A stretch of 11,850 nucleotides of DNA from Parcubacteria group bacterium. Its GTDB lineage: Bacteria > Patescibacteriota > Minisyncoccia > Minisyncoccales > JAGUVE01. A program made the position numbers and the translations under genes. A model generated the notes under the pieces. It saw only the letters and a program-made list of their open reading frames with translations. It did no database searches and was not told the origin of the DNA. Shown piece after piece: positions 6,343-10,791 of this stretch; positions within the stretch are counted from its first letter, which is position 1; every line of letters starts with the position of its first letter. The stretch is taken from the NCBI GenBank assembly GCA_020063075.1, contig JAGUVE010000065.1, positions 1-11,850 of the forward strand. Direction: 5' to 3'.

Positions 6343-6699
6343 TTATAAAATCTTTTCTCTTTTATCTAAATCAAAAACCTCTTTTATGTCAACGACTATC
6401 GCTCCTTTCGGGAGAGGCGGATTGCTTTTTCTAACTGCGGTTTCTAAATATTTTCCCTCCGCATAAATTGTCGCTATGCCATCTATCCGGTAATACGCAT
6501 TATTTTCAAAAGTAGCAATTGAAACTTTATTGTTTTCTCTGATATTTTCTAAGCTTTTTCCCATCGGACAAGCGCCTATTAACAATCTATCGTCAACAAA
6601 ACCCAACGAAACAACCACAATCGCGCGAGGGCTGCCCTCTTTTGAACTCGTTGCCAGCACTATATTTTGTCTTTCTTTTAATGCATCTTTCCATTCCAT
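6343..6699 (-). CDS. Pyridoxamine 5'-phosphate oxidase-like FMN-binding split-barrel protein
   Basis: The 118-residue protein matches the short PNPOx-like split-barrel type: an N-terminal helix, ERQNIVLATSSKEGSPRAIVV (9-29), DDRLLIGACPMGKSLENIRENNKVSIATF (36-64), then IDGIATIYAEGKYLE (72-86). The S..LENI.eN..VS segment is typical of the flavin-binding helix and strand in this superfamily. The cofactor (FMN, F420 or heme) and substrate cannot be told from sequence, and it is too short to be a full PdxH. It lies between tRNA-Tyr and tRNA-Thr on the same strand, so it is probably expressed from the tRNA-Tyr promoter. Confidence 0.8.
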   Translation of the reverse strand: MEWKDALKERQNIVLATSSKEGSPRAIVVVSLGFVDDRLLIGACPMGKSLENIRENNKVSIATFENNAYYRIDGIATIYAEGKYLETAVRKSNPPLPKGAIVVDIKEVFDLDKREKIL

Positions 6700-6739
6700 T
6701 TTATTATTTTTGAATTTTATGTTTTGAACTTTGAATTTA

Positions 6740-6756
6740 GGTCGCCAAGGGCGACC
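6740..6756. repeat. Perfect hairpin downstream of tRNA-Tyr
   Basis: GGTCGCC and GGCGACC form a 7-bp perfect stem with a 3-nt loop, 5 bp beyond the tRNA-Tyr 3' end on the minus strand. No U-run follows, so it is not a normal intrinsic terminator. It could be a tRNA processing landmark or another of the dispersed palindromes. Confidence 0.6.
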
Positions 6757-6761
6757 GCTTG

Positions 6762-6845
6762 TGGGCAGGGAGGGATTCGCACCCCCGAAGGCCAGTGGCC
6801 GCCAGATTTACAGTCTGGTGCGATTGACTACTCCGCCACCTGCCC
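6762..6845 (-). tRNA. tRNA-Tyr (anticodon GTA)
   Basis: The acceptor stem pairs GGGCAGG (6845 inward) with CCTGCCC, with discriminator A. The anticodon stem CCAGA/TCTGG holds loop CTGTAAA, giving anticodon GTA. A long variable arm (GGCC...GGCC) marks a class II tRNA, as expected for bacterial Tyr. The T loop is TGCGAAT. CCA is not encoded. It is the first product of the promoter at 6857-6885. Confidence 0.95.
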
Positions 6846-6856
6846 CTAACTTTGTC

Positions 6857-6885
6857 ATTTTAGCAAAAATTGTCTTATTTGCCAA
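6857..6885 (-). promoter_or_regulatory. Promoter of the tRNA-Tyr to def/propeller transcription unit
   Basis: A -35 box TTGGCA (6885-6880), a 17-bp spacer and TAAAAT (6862-6857) preceded by TGC (extended -10) predict a start near 6850, 5 nt before mature tRNA-Tyr. The -35 box overlaps the very end of trmD. Confidence 0.65.
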
Positions 6886-7573
6886 TGGTTTTAGCCCGTT
6901 TCTTCCGCCACTCTGCGATTTTTTGATGCTTGCCGGATAATAAGATCTTTGGCACGCGCCATTTTACGCCCCTTTTTGGCGAAAAAATTTCCGGCCTTGT
7001 GTACTGCGGATACTCAATAAATCCCTTTTCTTTAGTAATTCTTTCCTTAAGCAATTGGGGCTTTCCCAAGACCCCGGGAATCAACCTTGAAACTGCTTCC
7101 ATTACCACCATTGCAGGCAATTCCCCGCCCATTAAATCGTAATCGCCAATTGATAATTCAATGTCTGCGATATGCCGCGCCACTCTTTCATCCACTCCTT
7201 CGTATCGACCACAGATAAAAATTATTCTATTCAACTTAGAAAGTTTGTATGCTAATTGTTGATTAAATTTTCTGCCGCGAGGAGTAAATAGTATTATTTT
7301 TGAATTTTTATCTGTAATTTTTAATTTTAAATTTTTAATTTTTAATTTAGTCAAGCTGGAGACCGCTCTAAATATTGGCTCCAGCTTGACGACCATTCCC
7401 AATCCCCCCCCAAAAGGCCGGTCATCAACGGTTTTATGCTTATCTTTAGCCCATTTTCTTAAATTATGGATATTAATTTTAATTAAACCTTTCTCTTGGG
7501 CTTTTTTAATAAATGTCTCTTTCAAATAAGAATCAAAAATTTTAGGAAAGATTGTGATGATATTAAACTGCAT
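6875..7573 (-). CDS. trmD: tRNA (guanine-N1)-methyltransferase TrmD
   Basis: TrmD makes m1G37 in tRNAs and prevents +1 frameshifting; it is a SPOUT knotted dimer. The ATG at 7573 gives MQFNIITIFPKIFDSY, the standard start; the longer frame to 7621 runs into a terminator hairpin. Visible motifs are VDDRPFGGGLGMVVK (49-63), ICGRYEGVDERV (120-131) and SIGDYDLMGGELPAMVVMEA (141-160, knot and SAM pocket), then SRLIPGVLGK and EYPQYTRPEIF. A Lys/Leu/Ile-rich stretch (TKLKIKNLKLKITDKN, 75-90) encoded by TTTAATTTTTAA-like repeats is probably a lineage insertion. The segment where I recall the catalytic Asp (EDSF in H. influenzae) reads KERITKEKG. At 232 residues the length is normal. rimM and rpsP, often adjacent, are not here. 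Confidence 0.93.
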   Translation of the reverse strand: MQFNIITIFPKIFDSYLKETFIKKAQEKGLIKINIHNLRKWAKDKHKTVDDRPFGGGLGMVVKLEPIFRAVSSLTKLKIKNLKLKITDKNSKIILFTPRGRKFNQQLAYKLSKLNRIIFICGRYEGVDERVARHIADIELSIGDYDLMGGELPAMVVMEAVSRLIPGVLGKPQLLKERITKEKGFIEYPQYTRPEIFSPKRGVKWRVPKILLSGKHQKIAEWRKKRAKTIGK

Positions 7574-7587
7574 AACATAATTGCAAT

Positions 7588-7628
7588 AAAAAAGAAAACC
7601 GCGCCATTGATAATATAGCACGGCTTTC
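7588..7628 (-). terminator. Intrinsic terminator between the KH gene and trmD
   Basis: On the minus strand GAAAGCCGTGC (7628-7618) pairs with GCGCGGTTTTC (7604-7594): 11 pairs including two G-U, with a 13-nt loop, followed by six U (7593-7588). The U-run ends only 14 nt before the trmD ATG, so it lies in the trmD leader. It may attenuate trmD expression instead of simply ending the KH transcript. Confidence 0.65.
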
Positions 7629-7654
7629 TATGTTCGTAAACTTTAAAATTTAGT

Positions 7655-7969
7655 TTACAATTTTAACTCTTCGAGTTCCGCACTTGGCGCTTTCCTTTCC
7701 CGAACTGCCCCTCCTTCCGGTTCTTCGATCTTTAAATTCACTCGAGCGTGATTTTTAAGACCGACAATTCGCACCAGAGACCGAATGGCTCTGGCAGTTG
7801 CTCCGGCCTTGCCGATGATCTGACCCATATCTTCGGGATGTACTCTCAAAGAAAGTAAGACGCCCATTTCATCAACCCTGCGGTCGATTTTGACATCTTC
7901 CGGGTGATCAACCAAGGACTTCACAATGTATTCAAGGAACTCTTGGTCGTTTAATTTTTTCTCATCCAT
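7655..7969 (-). CDS. khpA: KH-domain RNA-binding protein (KhpA/YlqC type)
   Basis: The 104-residue protein starts MDEKKLNDQEFLEYIVKSLV and carries DEMGVLLSLRVHPEDMGQ and the KH signature IIGKAGATARAIRSLVRIVG (51-70; GxxG loop GKAG), then NHARVNLKIEEP. Small single-KH proteins of this type bind RNA and are commonly encoded between rpsP and rimM-trmD; trmD does follow here. A TTG at 8050 would add 27 residues (through SPFFPKERESGEKQRSATSE), but the ATG at 7969 matches family N-termini. The C-terminal tail (85-104) is extra and charged. With the ATG start, the predicted 5' leader is about 95 nt and contains a GACTC/GAGTC-closed hairpin. Confidence 0.88.
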   Translation of the reverse strand: MDEKKLNDQEFLEYIVKSLVDHPEDVKIDRRVDEMGVLLSLRVHPEDMGQIIGKAGATARAIRSLVRIVGLKNHARVNLKIEEPEGGAVRERKAPSAELEELKL

Positions 7970-8069
7970 AATTGCTTGCAGTTTTTCTGAAGTAGCCGAC
8001 CTTTGCTTCTCACCTGACTCCCTTTCTTTCGGGAAGAACGGCGAGTCCAATATAGTGCTACTAGTTTAA

Positions 8070-8097
8070 AAAGTACCACTTTTCAAAAATTTGTCAA
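8070..8097 (-). promoter_or_regulatory. Promoter of the KH-trmD unit
   Basis: A perfect TTGACA (8097-8092), a 16-bp spacer and TACTTT (8075-8070) preceded by TGG as an extended -10 predict a start near 8063. The -10 resembles the TACTTA of the rplJ promoter. Confidence 0.55.
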
Positions 8098-8116
8098 GAA
8101 ATTTCTAATTGCCGTG

Positions 8117-8146
8117 AGCCGATGGTCGGATTTGAACCGACGACCA
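8117..8146 (-). pseudogene. Isolated 3' half of a tRNA (Thr-like), no 5' half
   Basis: On the minus strand a T arm, GTCGG-TTCAAAT-CCGAC, is followed by CATCGGC and T, which is a complete 3' acceptor strand plus discriminator. The matching 5' strand (GCCGATG) is absent on this strand up to tRNA-Thr(UGU) and also downstream, and no anticodon arm can be folded. The acceptor, variable and T sequences look like a tRNA-Thr. It may be a decayed tRNA or the tRNA 3' fragment left by an integrating element. Confidence 0.6.
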
Positions 8147-8260
8147 TTTTGTTATTATCATTTGGAAATGGACTATTTTTATATTCCCAGTTTTTTATGA
8201 GATGCGAGTGTTGCTTTTCCAATCTAAATAATTTTTCTTTAATACTAAAATCAAAGATTT

Positions 8261-8288
8261 ATTATAACACAAAAAAGCCTCTTGTCAG
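8261..8288 (-). promoter_or_regulatory. Promoter-like sequence facing the tRNA 3' half
   Basis: CTGACA (8288-8283, inside the T arm and acceptor of tRNA-Thr) and a perfect TATAAT (8266-8261) are spaced 16 bp apart. The predicted start is near 8254. The only features before the KH promoter are about 100 nt of AT-rich sequence and the tRNA 3' half. The stretch 8147-8260 otherwise shows no gene on either strand. Confidence 0.4.
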
Positions 8289-8346
8289 AATCGAACTGAC
8301 GTCGACGGTTTACAAAACCGTTGCTTTGCCACTAAGCTAAAGAGGC
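8276..8346 (-). tRNA. tRNA-Thr (anticodon TGT)
   Basis: The acceptor stem is GCCTCTT with AAGAGGC, discriminator T. The anticodon stem ACGGT/ACCGT holds loop TTTGTAA, giving anticodon TGT (reads ACA). The T arm is GTCAG-TTCGATT-CTGAC. CCA is not encoded. A T6 run begins at the discriminator base (8276-8271) and may end transcription. Confidence 0.95.
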
Positions 8347-8361
8347 AAATGGCATTGTATA

Positions 8362-8406
8362 GAAAACTTTAAGTTTTCCAGTTATAGGAAACCTTTGGTT
8401 TCCTAT
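8362..8406. repeat. Two tandem hairpins between the membrane-protein gene and tRNA-Thr
   Basis: GAAAACTT/AAGTTTTC (8362-8378, 1-nt loop) and ATAGGAAACC/GGTTTCCTAT (8384-8406, perfect 10-bp stem, TTT loop) lie side by side in the gap. Neither is followed by a U-run on the minus strand, so they are not classical terminators. Confidence 0.6.
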
Positions 8407-8410
8407 ATGC

Positions 8411-8770
8411 TTATTTTTTCAGTTTTTTAATTTCCTGCCTTATTTTTTCCCAGTAGTCGTCCAGTTTTGGAGCGTTCTTTCTCTGATGGCTTTCTCTTAA
8501 TTTCTGGAGCCAATGGAAAGTGAGGTTTTCTATTTTTAAAACTAAGATTCTGATTTTTGCTAAAATTTTTTGCAGAAAAAGCTCGTAAGAAAAATTTTTA
8601 AAAGGAAGTATTCTTTTAATTCTTTTTCCGAATTTCGAAATTAAACCTTCTTTGGTGGGCAAAAGTGAAACTTCCGGCAGTACAACCAAAATTGGCATTT
8701 TCCGAAAGATAATAATAATTATTCCAAGAATACTGCCGATAAAAATAATTGTCGCAATTGACTCCACCAT
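8411..8770 (-). CDS. Hypothetical single-pass membrane protein (Parcubacteria type)
   Basis: The 119 residues start with a transmembrane segment (about 3-22, ESIATIIFIGSILGIIIIIF) with little basic N-terminus. Then come a short hydrophobic strand (MPILVVLPE), a basic middle, an amphipathic helical region (65-95) and a Lys-rich, coiled-coil-like tail ending DDYWEKIRQEIKKLKK. I recall similar proteins only as unnamed Parcubacteria hypotheticals. It lies 28 bp after tsf on the same strand, where other bacteria carry pyrH or frr, so it may be expressed with rpsB-tsf. The topology suggests a cytoplasmic helical tail. No function can be assigned. Confidence 0.7.
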   Translation of the reverse strand: MVESIATIIFIGSILGIIIIIFRKMPILVVLPEVSLLPTKEGLISKFGKRIKRILPFKNFSYELFLQKILAKIRILVLKIENLTFHWLQKLRESHQRKNAPKLDDYWEKIRQEIKKLKK

Positions 8771-8798
8771 CTTACTTTTTAGTTTTTACTTTTTAGTT

Positions 8799-9245
8799 TT
8801 ATATCTCGTATCTGACAAAATTTTTCAAAACGATATTTTCGCCGAATTTAGCAATCGCCTCATCAATTAAATCCTTGATTTTTTTTGTTTCATCGCGAAT
8901 CCAGGATTGTTCCTCCAACGGAACTTCTTTGGGAGAGATTGCGGCGAGTTGCAGACATAATTCGTGAGCTAATTTTTGGAAGTCCAGGGACTTGGCAACG
9001 AAATCCGATTCACAACGAAGTTCAACCATCGCCCCAATTCTTTTTCCGGGATGAATATAGCCCTCAACCACTCCCTGTCCCGCTTCTCTTTTTTGCTTAT
9101 CTGCCGCAAATTTCCTGCCCCAGTCCTTCAAAACTTCCTTTGCCTTACTAAAGTTCCCGCCCGCTTGTTCCAACGCTTTTTTGCATTCAGAAATTGAAAG
9201 CCCTGTTTCCTCACGGAGTTGTTTAATCTGGTCAATAGTAATCAT
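8799..9245 (-). CDS. tsf: Elongation factor Ts, short form
   Basis: EF-Ts is the nucleotide exchange factor for EF-Tu. The start at 9245 gives MITIDQIKQLREETGLSISE, the usual UBA-like N-terminal domain (1-43, with CKKALEQAGGNFSKAKEVL). The core has VVEGYIHPGKRIGAMVELRCESDFVAKS (59-86), matching the TDFV motif (here SDFV) that contacts EF-Tu, with Asp81 and Phe82 kept. It ends at residue 148, against about 280 in E. coli, so the second core subdomain and coiled coil are missing. Short versions are known in CPR and Thermus-like forms, so this is probably natural. It follows rpsB by 59 bp, the common rpsB-tsf order. The upstream M at 9257 is not conserved. Confidence 0.93.
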   Translation of the reverse strand: MITIDQIKQLREETGLSISECKKALEQAGGNFSKAKEVLKDWGRKFAADKQKREAGQGVVEGYIHPGKRIGAMVELRCESDFVAKSLDFQKLAHELCLQLAAISPKEVPLEEQSWIRDETKKIKDLIDEAIAKFGENIVLKNFVRYEI

Positions 9246-9257
9246 AAATGAGCACAA

Positions 9258-9286
9258 AGTATAAAATGCAAGGCGTAAAAAAACAA
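9258..9286 (-). promoter_or_regulatory. Weak candidate promoter upstream of tsf
   Basis: TATACT (9263-9258) lies 17 bp after TTGTTT on the minus strand in the rpsB-tsf gap. The -10 box is good and the -35 is poor. It would give a very short leader to tsf. Confidence 0.25.
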
Positions 9287-9304
9287 TGTAAAATTAAAAA
9301 TATT

Positions 9305-10057
9305 TTAAGCTTCCGGTTGTTGTTTTTCGCTTTTAGTTTTAAGTTTTGCGCTTAATATCGCCTCCTTCACTTTCTCCGAAATATATTTCAAAGATAATAT
9401 GGCATCGTCGTTAGCCGGGATAGGATAATCGGCTAAAGTCGGATCGGCGTTGGTATCTGAAATTGCAATAACCTTTACCCCCTTCACCCTTGCTTCTTTT
9501 ACCGCTAAATCGTCCTTTTTCATGTCAAAAACAAAAATGGCTTCAGGAAGTTTTTCCATATTCTTTATGCCTCCAAATTTCAATTCCATGTCTCTTAATT
9601 CTTTTTGCATTTTGGCTCTTTCCTTTTTTTTATATTTTTCCATCAATTCCGAATCCCCAAGTTTTTTCTCCAATTCCTTCAAATATTCCACTCTTTTTTT
9701 GAGCACTCCAAAGTTGGTAAATGTTCCTCCGAGCCATCTCTCCTGCACAAAGGGAAGCCCGCATTCAACCGCCATTTCCTTAACCAGATCCTTAATTTGG
9801 ATTTTTGTTCCGACCAAAAGCAAGATTTTTCCTTCTAAAATTAATTGCTGAATAAATTTTAATGCCTCTCTTAATTTTTCTTTTGTTTTTTCCAAATCAA
9901 TGATATGAACGGTGTTTCTCACTCCCTGCAGATAAGGCATCATTTTTGGGTGAATTTTTGAGGTCCGATGGCCAAAATGCAGGCCGGCTTTGGCCATTTC
10001 CTGCAAATCCAAACTAAAATTTTCCTCTATTTCTTTTTTTTCTGCTGAAATTGGCAT
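9305..10057 (-). CDS. rpsB: 30S ribosomal protein S2
   Basis: S2 binds the small-subunit head-platform junction with S1 and is encoded with tsf in most bacteria. The ATG at 10057 gives MPISAEKKEIEENFSLDLQEM (250 residues). An upstream ATG at 10132 would add 25 residues translated from a hairpin element and is rejected. Conserved blocks are AGLHFGHRTSKIHPKMMPYLQGVRN (24-48), HIIDLEKT (51-58), LLVGTK (80-85), ERWLGGTFTNF (106-116), then the coiled-coil insertion (118-155) and PEAIFVFD and AISDTNADPTLADYPIPANDDA (198-219). The start codon lies 1 bp from the end of the hairpin element at 10059-10251, so that element forms its leader and probably carries its promoter. Confidence 0.95.
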   Translation of the reverse strand: MPISAEKKEIEENFSLDLQEMAKAGLHFGHRTSKIHPKMMPYLQGVRNTVHIIDLEKTKEKLREALKFIQQLILEGKILLLVGTKIQIKDLVKEMAVECGLPFVQERWLGGTFTNFGVLKKRVEYLKELEKKLGDSELMEKYKKKERAKMQKELRDMELKFGGIKNMEKLPEAIFVFDMKKDDLAVKEARVKGVKVIAISDTNADPTLADYPIPANDDAILSLKYISEKVKEAILSAKLKTKSEKQQPEA

Positions 10058-10058
10058 A

Positions 10059-10251
10059 CCCAGTAGAGAAATTTCGACTTTTATATTTAGTAATATATTT
10101 GAGTTACTAGATTTTAAAACCGAAATCCTCAATAAGTTTTAAACACCCAGCAACGTTCTTTATTTCGGAATTTGAAAAATTCAGAAATAAAAACTTGTTC
10201 TTTTCGATGTTTTTCTTCGAAAAAACATCGAGTCGAAATTCTTCTACTGGG
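10059..10251. repeat. Hairpin element 1 (rpsB/rpmE divergent gap)
   Basis: The ends CCCAGTAGAGAAATTTCGAC (10059-10078) and the reverse complement of 10232-10251, CCCAGTAGAAGAATTTCGAC, agree at 18 of 20 positions. Inside are nested stems: TAGTAA/TTACTA (about 10090-10112), CCGAAAT/ATTTCGG, and TCGATGTTTTT/AAAAACATCGA near the right end. It fills most of the divergent rpsB-rpmE spacer. Its ends match elements 2 and 3. Confidence 0.65.
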
Positions 10252-10288
10252 CATAGTATTGCTAAATATACCAATCTTTTTGAAAACA

Positions 10289-10302
10289 ATCAAGGCCTTG
10301 AT
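10289..10302. promoter_or_regulatory. Operator-like palindrome over the rpmE -35 box
   Basis: ATCAAGGCCTTGAT is a perfect 14-bp palindrome, extended outward by TTTTTGAAA (left) and TTTCAAAAA (right). Its right half contains most of the -35 hexamer of rpmE (10298-10303). It could be a repressor site; Zur-type control of L31 is known in some bacteria, but I cannot match a Zur box. Confidence 0.4.
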
Positions 10303-10326
10303 TTCAAAAATGTTTTTTGTTAAAAT
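10298..10326 (+). promoter_or_regulatory. rpmE promoter, apparently leaderless
   Basis: TTGATT (10298-10303), a 17-bp spacer and TAAAAT (10321-10326) preceded by TGT (extended -10) put the start at about 10333-10334, the A of the rpmE ATG. No Shine-Dalgarno precedes the ATG. Confidence 0.6.
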
Positions 10327-10333
10327 TTTAACT

Positions 10334-10543
10334 ATGAAAGAAAACATCCACCCAAAATACTATCCCGATGCAAGGGTTAAGTGCGCTTGCGGAAATACCT
10401 TTACGGTTGGTTCAACCAAGGAATTTATTGAAACCGAAATTTGCTCAAAGTGTCATCCCTTTTATACCGGGAAAGAAAAGCTCGTTGATACGATGGGAAG
10501 GATTGAAAAGTTTAGAAAGCGTTTGGCCAAGAAAGCCCAGTAG
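10334..10543 (+). CDS. rpmE: 50S ribosomal protein L31
   Basis: The ATG at 10334 gives MKENIHPKYYPDARVKCACG, the standard L31 start; the longer frame to 10172 runs through the hairpin element. The 69 residues include the zinc-binding set Cys17, Cys19, Cys37 and Cys40 (CACG and CSKC), so this is the zinc-containing C+ type, and HPFYTGKEKLVDTMGRIEKF (41-60), the family signature. L31 bridges the subunits at the 5S/head region. The TAG stop falls within the end repeat of hairpin element 2 (GCC CAG TAG). It is divergent from rpsB, and prfA follows 248 bp later on the same strand, a pairing also seen in Firmicutes. Confidence 0.96.
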   Translation: MKENIHPKYYPDARVKCACGNTFTVGSTKEFIETEICSKCHPFYTGKEKLVDTMGRIEKFRKRLAKKAQ

Positions 10544-10610
10544 AAGAATTTTGGCAGTATTTTTCTTGGGAAAAATCTATATCGCAAAGCGAGCCAAAAT
10601 TCTCTACTGG
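10536..10610. repeat. Hairpin element 2
   Basis: Arms CCAGTAGAAGAATTTTGGC (10537-10555) and the reverse complement of 10593-10610, CCAGTAGAGAATTTTGGC, pair with a single bulged A around a 37-nt loop. The left arm contains the rpmE stop codon. Confidence 0.7.
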
Positions 10611-10616
10611 ATTAGT

Positions 10617-10682
10617 CCCGTAGTGAAATTTGACTATTATACTTAACACTTCGCGAAGCGGTTGTCAAATTTCTACTACGGG
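10617..10682. repeat. Hairpin element 3
   Basis: Arms CCCGTAGTGAAATTTGAC (10617-10634) and the reverse complement of 10664-10682, CCCGTAGTAGAAATTTGAC, pair with one bulged A. The interior has the palindrome CTTCGCGAAG (about 10649-10658). It starts 6 bp after element 2. Confidence 0.7.
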
Positions 10683-10698
10683 AAAACGAAAAAGTAAA

Positions 10699-10777
10699 CC
10701 CCGTTAGAAATTCCGAAATTCAAATGAATTTCTGCTTTCAAGATTTTCGCGTCTGAATTCCAAGGTTTCTAACGGAG
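10699..10777. repeat. Hairpin element 4 (prfA leader)
   Basis: CCGTTAGAAA (10701-10710) pairs perfectly with TTTCTAACGG (10766-10775), and the pairing extends imperfectly inward. An inner hairpin GAAATTC/GAATTTC lies near 10715-10732. Its ends (CCCGTTAGAAATTCC) are a diverged version of the ends of elements 1-3. It finishes 14 bp before the prfA ATG. Confidence 0.6.
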
Positions 10778-10791
10778 TAAATAAATAATAA

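Noticed and set aside
8117..8146. 3' end of a tmRNA
   Set aside because: No matching 5' acceptor strand or tag reading frame is present nearby, and the acceptor is not of the tmRNA GGGG type.
8122..8340. Plus-strand open frame over the tRNA half and tRNA-Thr
   Set aside because: It runs antisense through an intact tRNA and a tRNA fragment; not a gene.
8117..8346. Permuted or intron-containing tRNA
   Set aside because: No GCCGATG 5' acceptor strand occurs on this strand on either side of the 3' half.
10058..10132. N-terminal extension of rpsB
   Set aside because: The 25 extra residues are the hairpin element read as protein and are not part of S2.
10172..10333. N-terminal extension of rpmE
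   Set aside because: L31 begins MKENIHP at 10334 and a promoter lies within the supposed extension.
10059..10777. CRISPR array
   Set aside because: The repeats are inverted pairs with variable loops, not evenly spaced direct repeats, and no cas genes are present.
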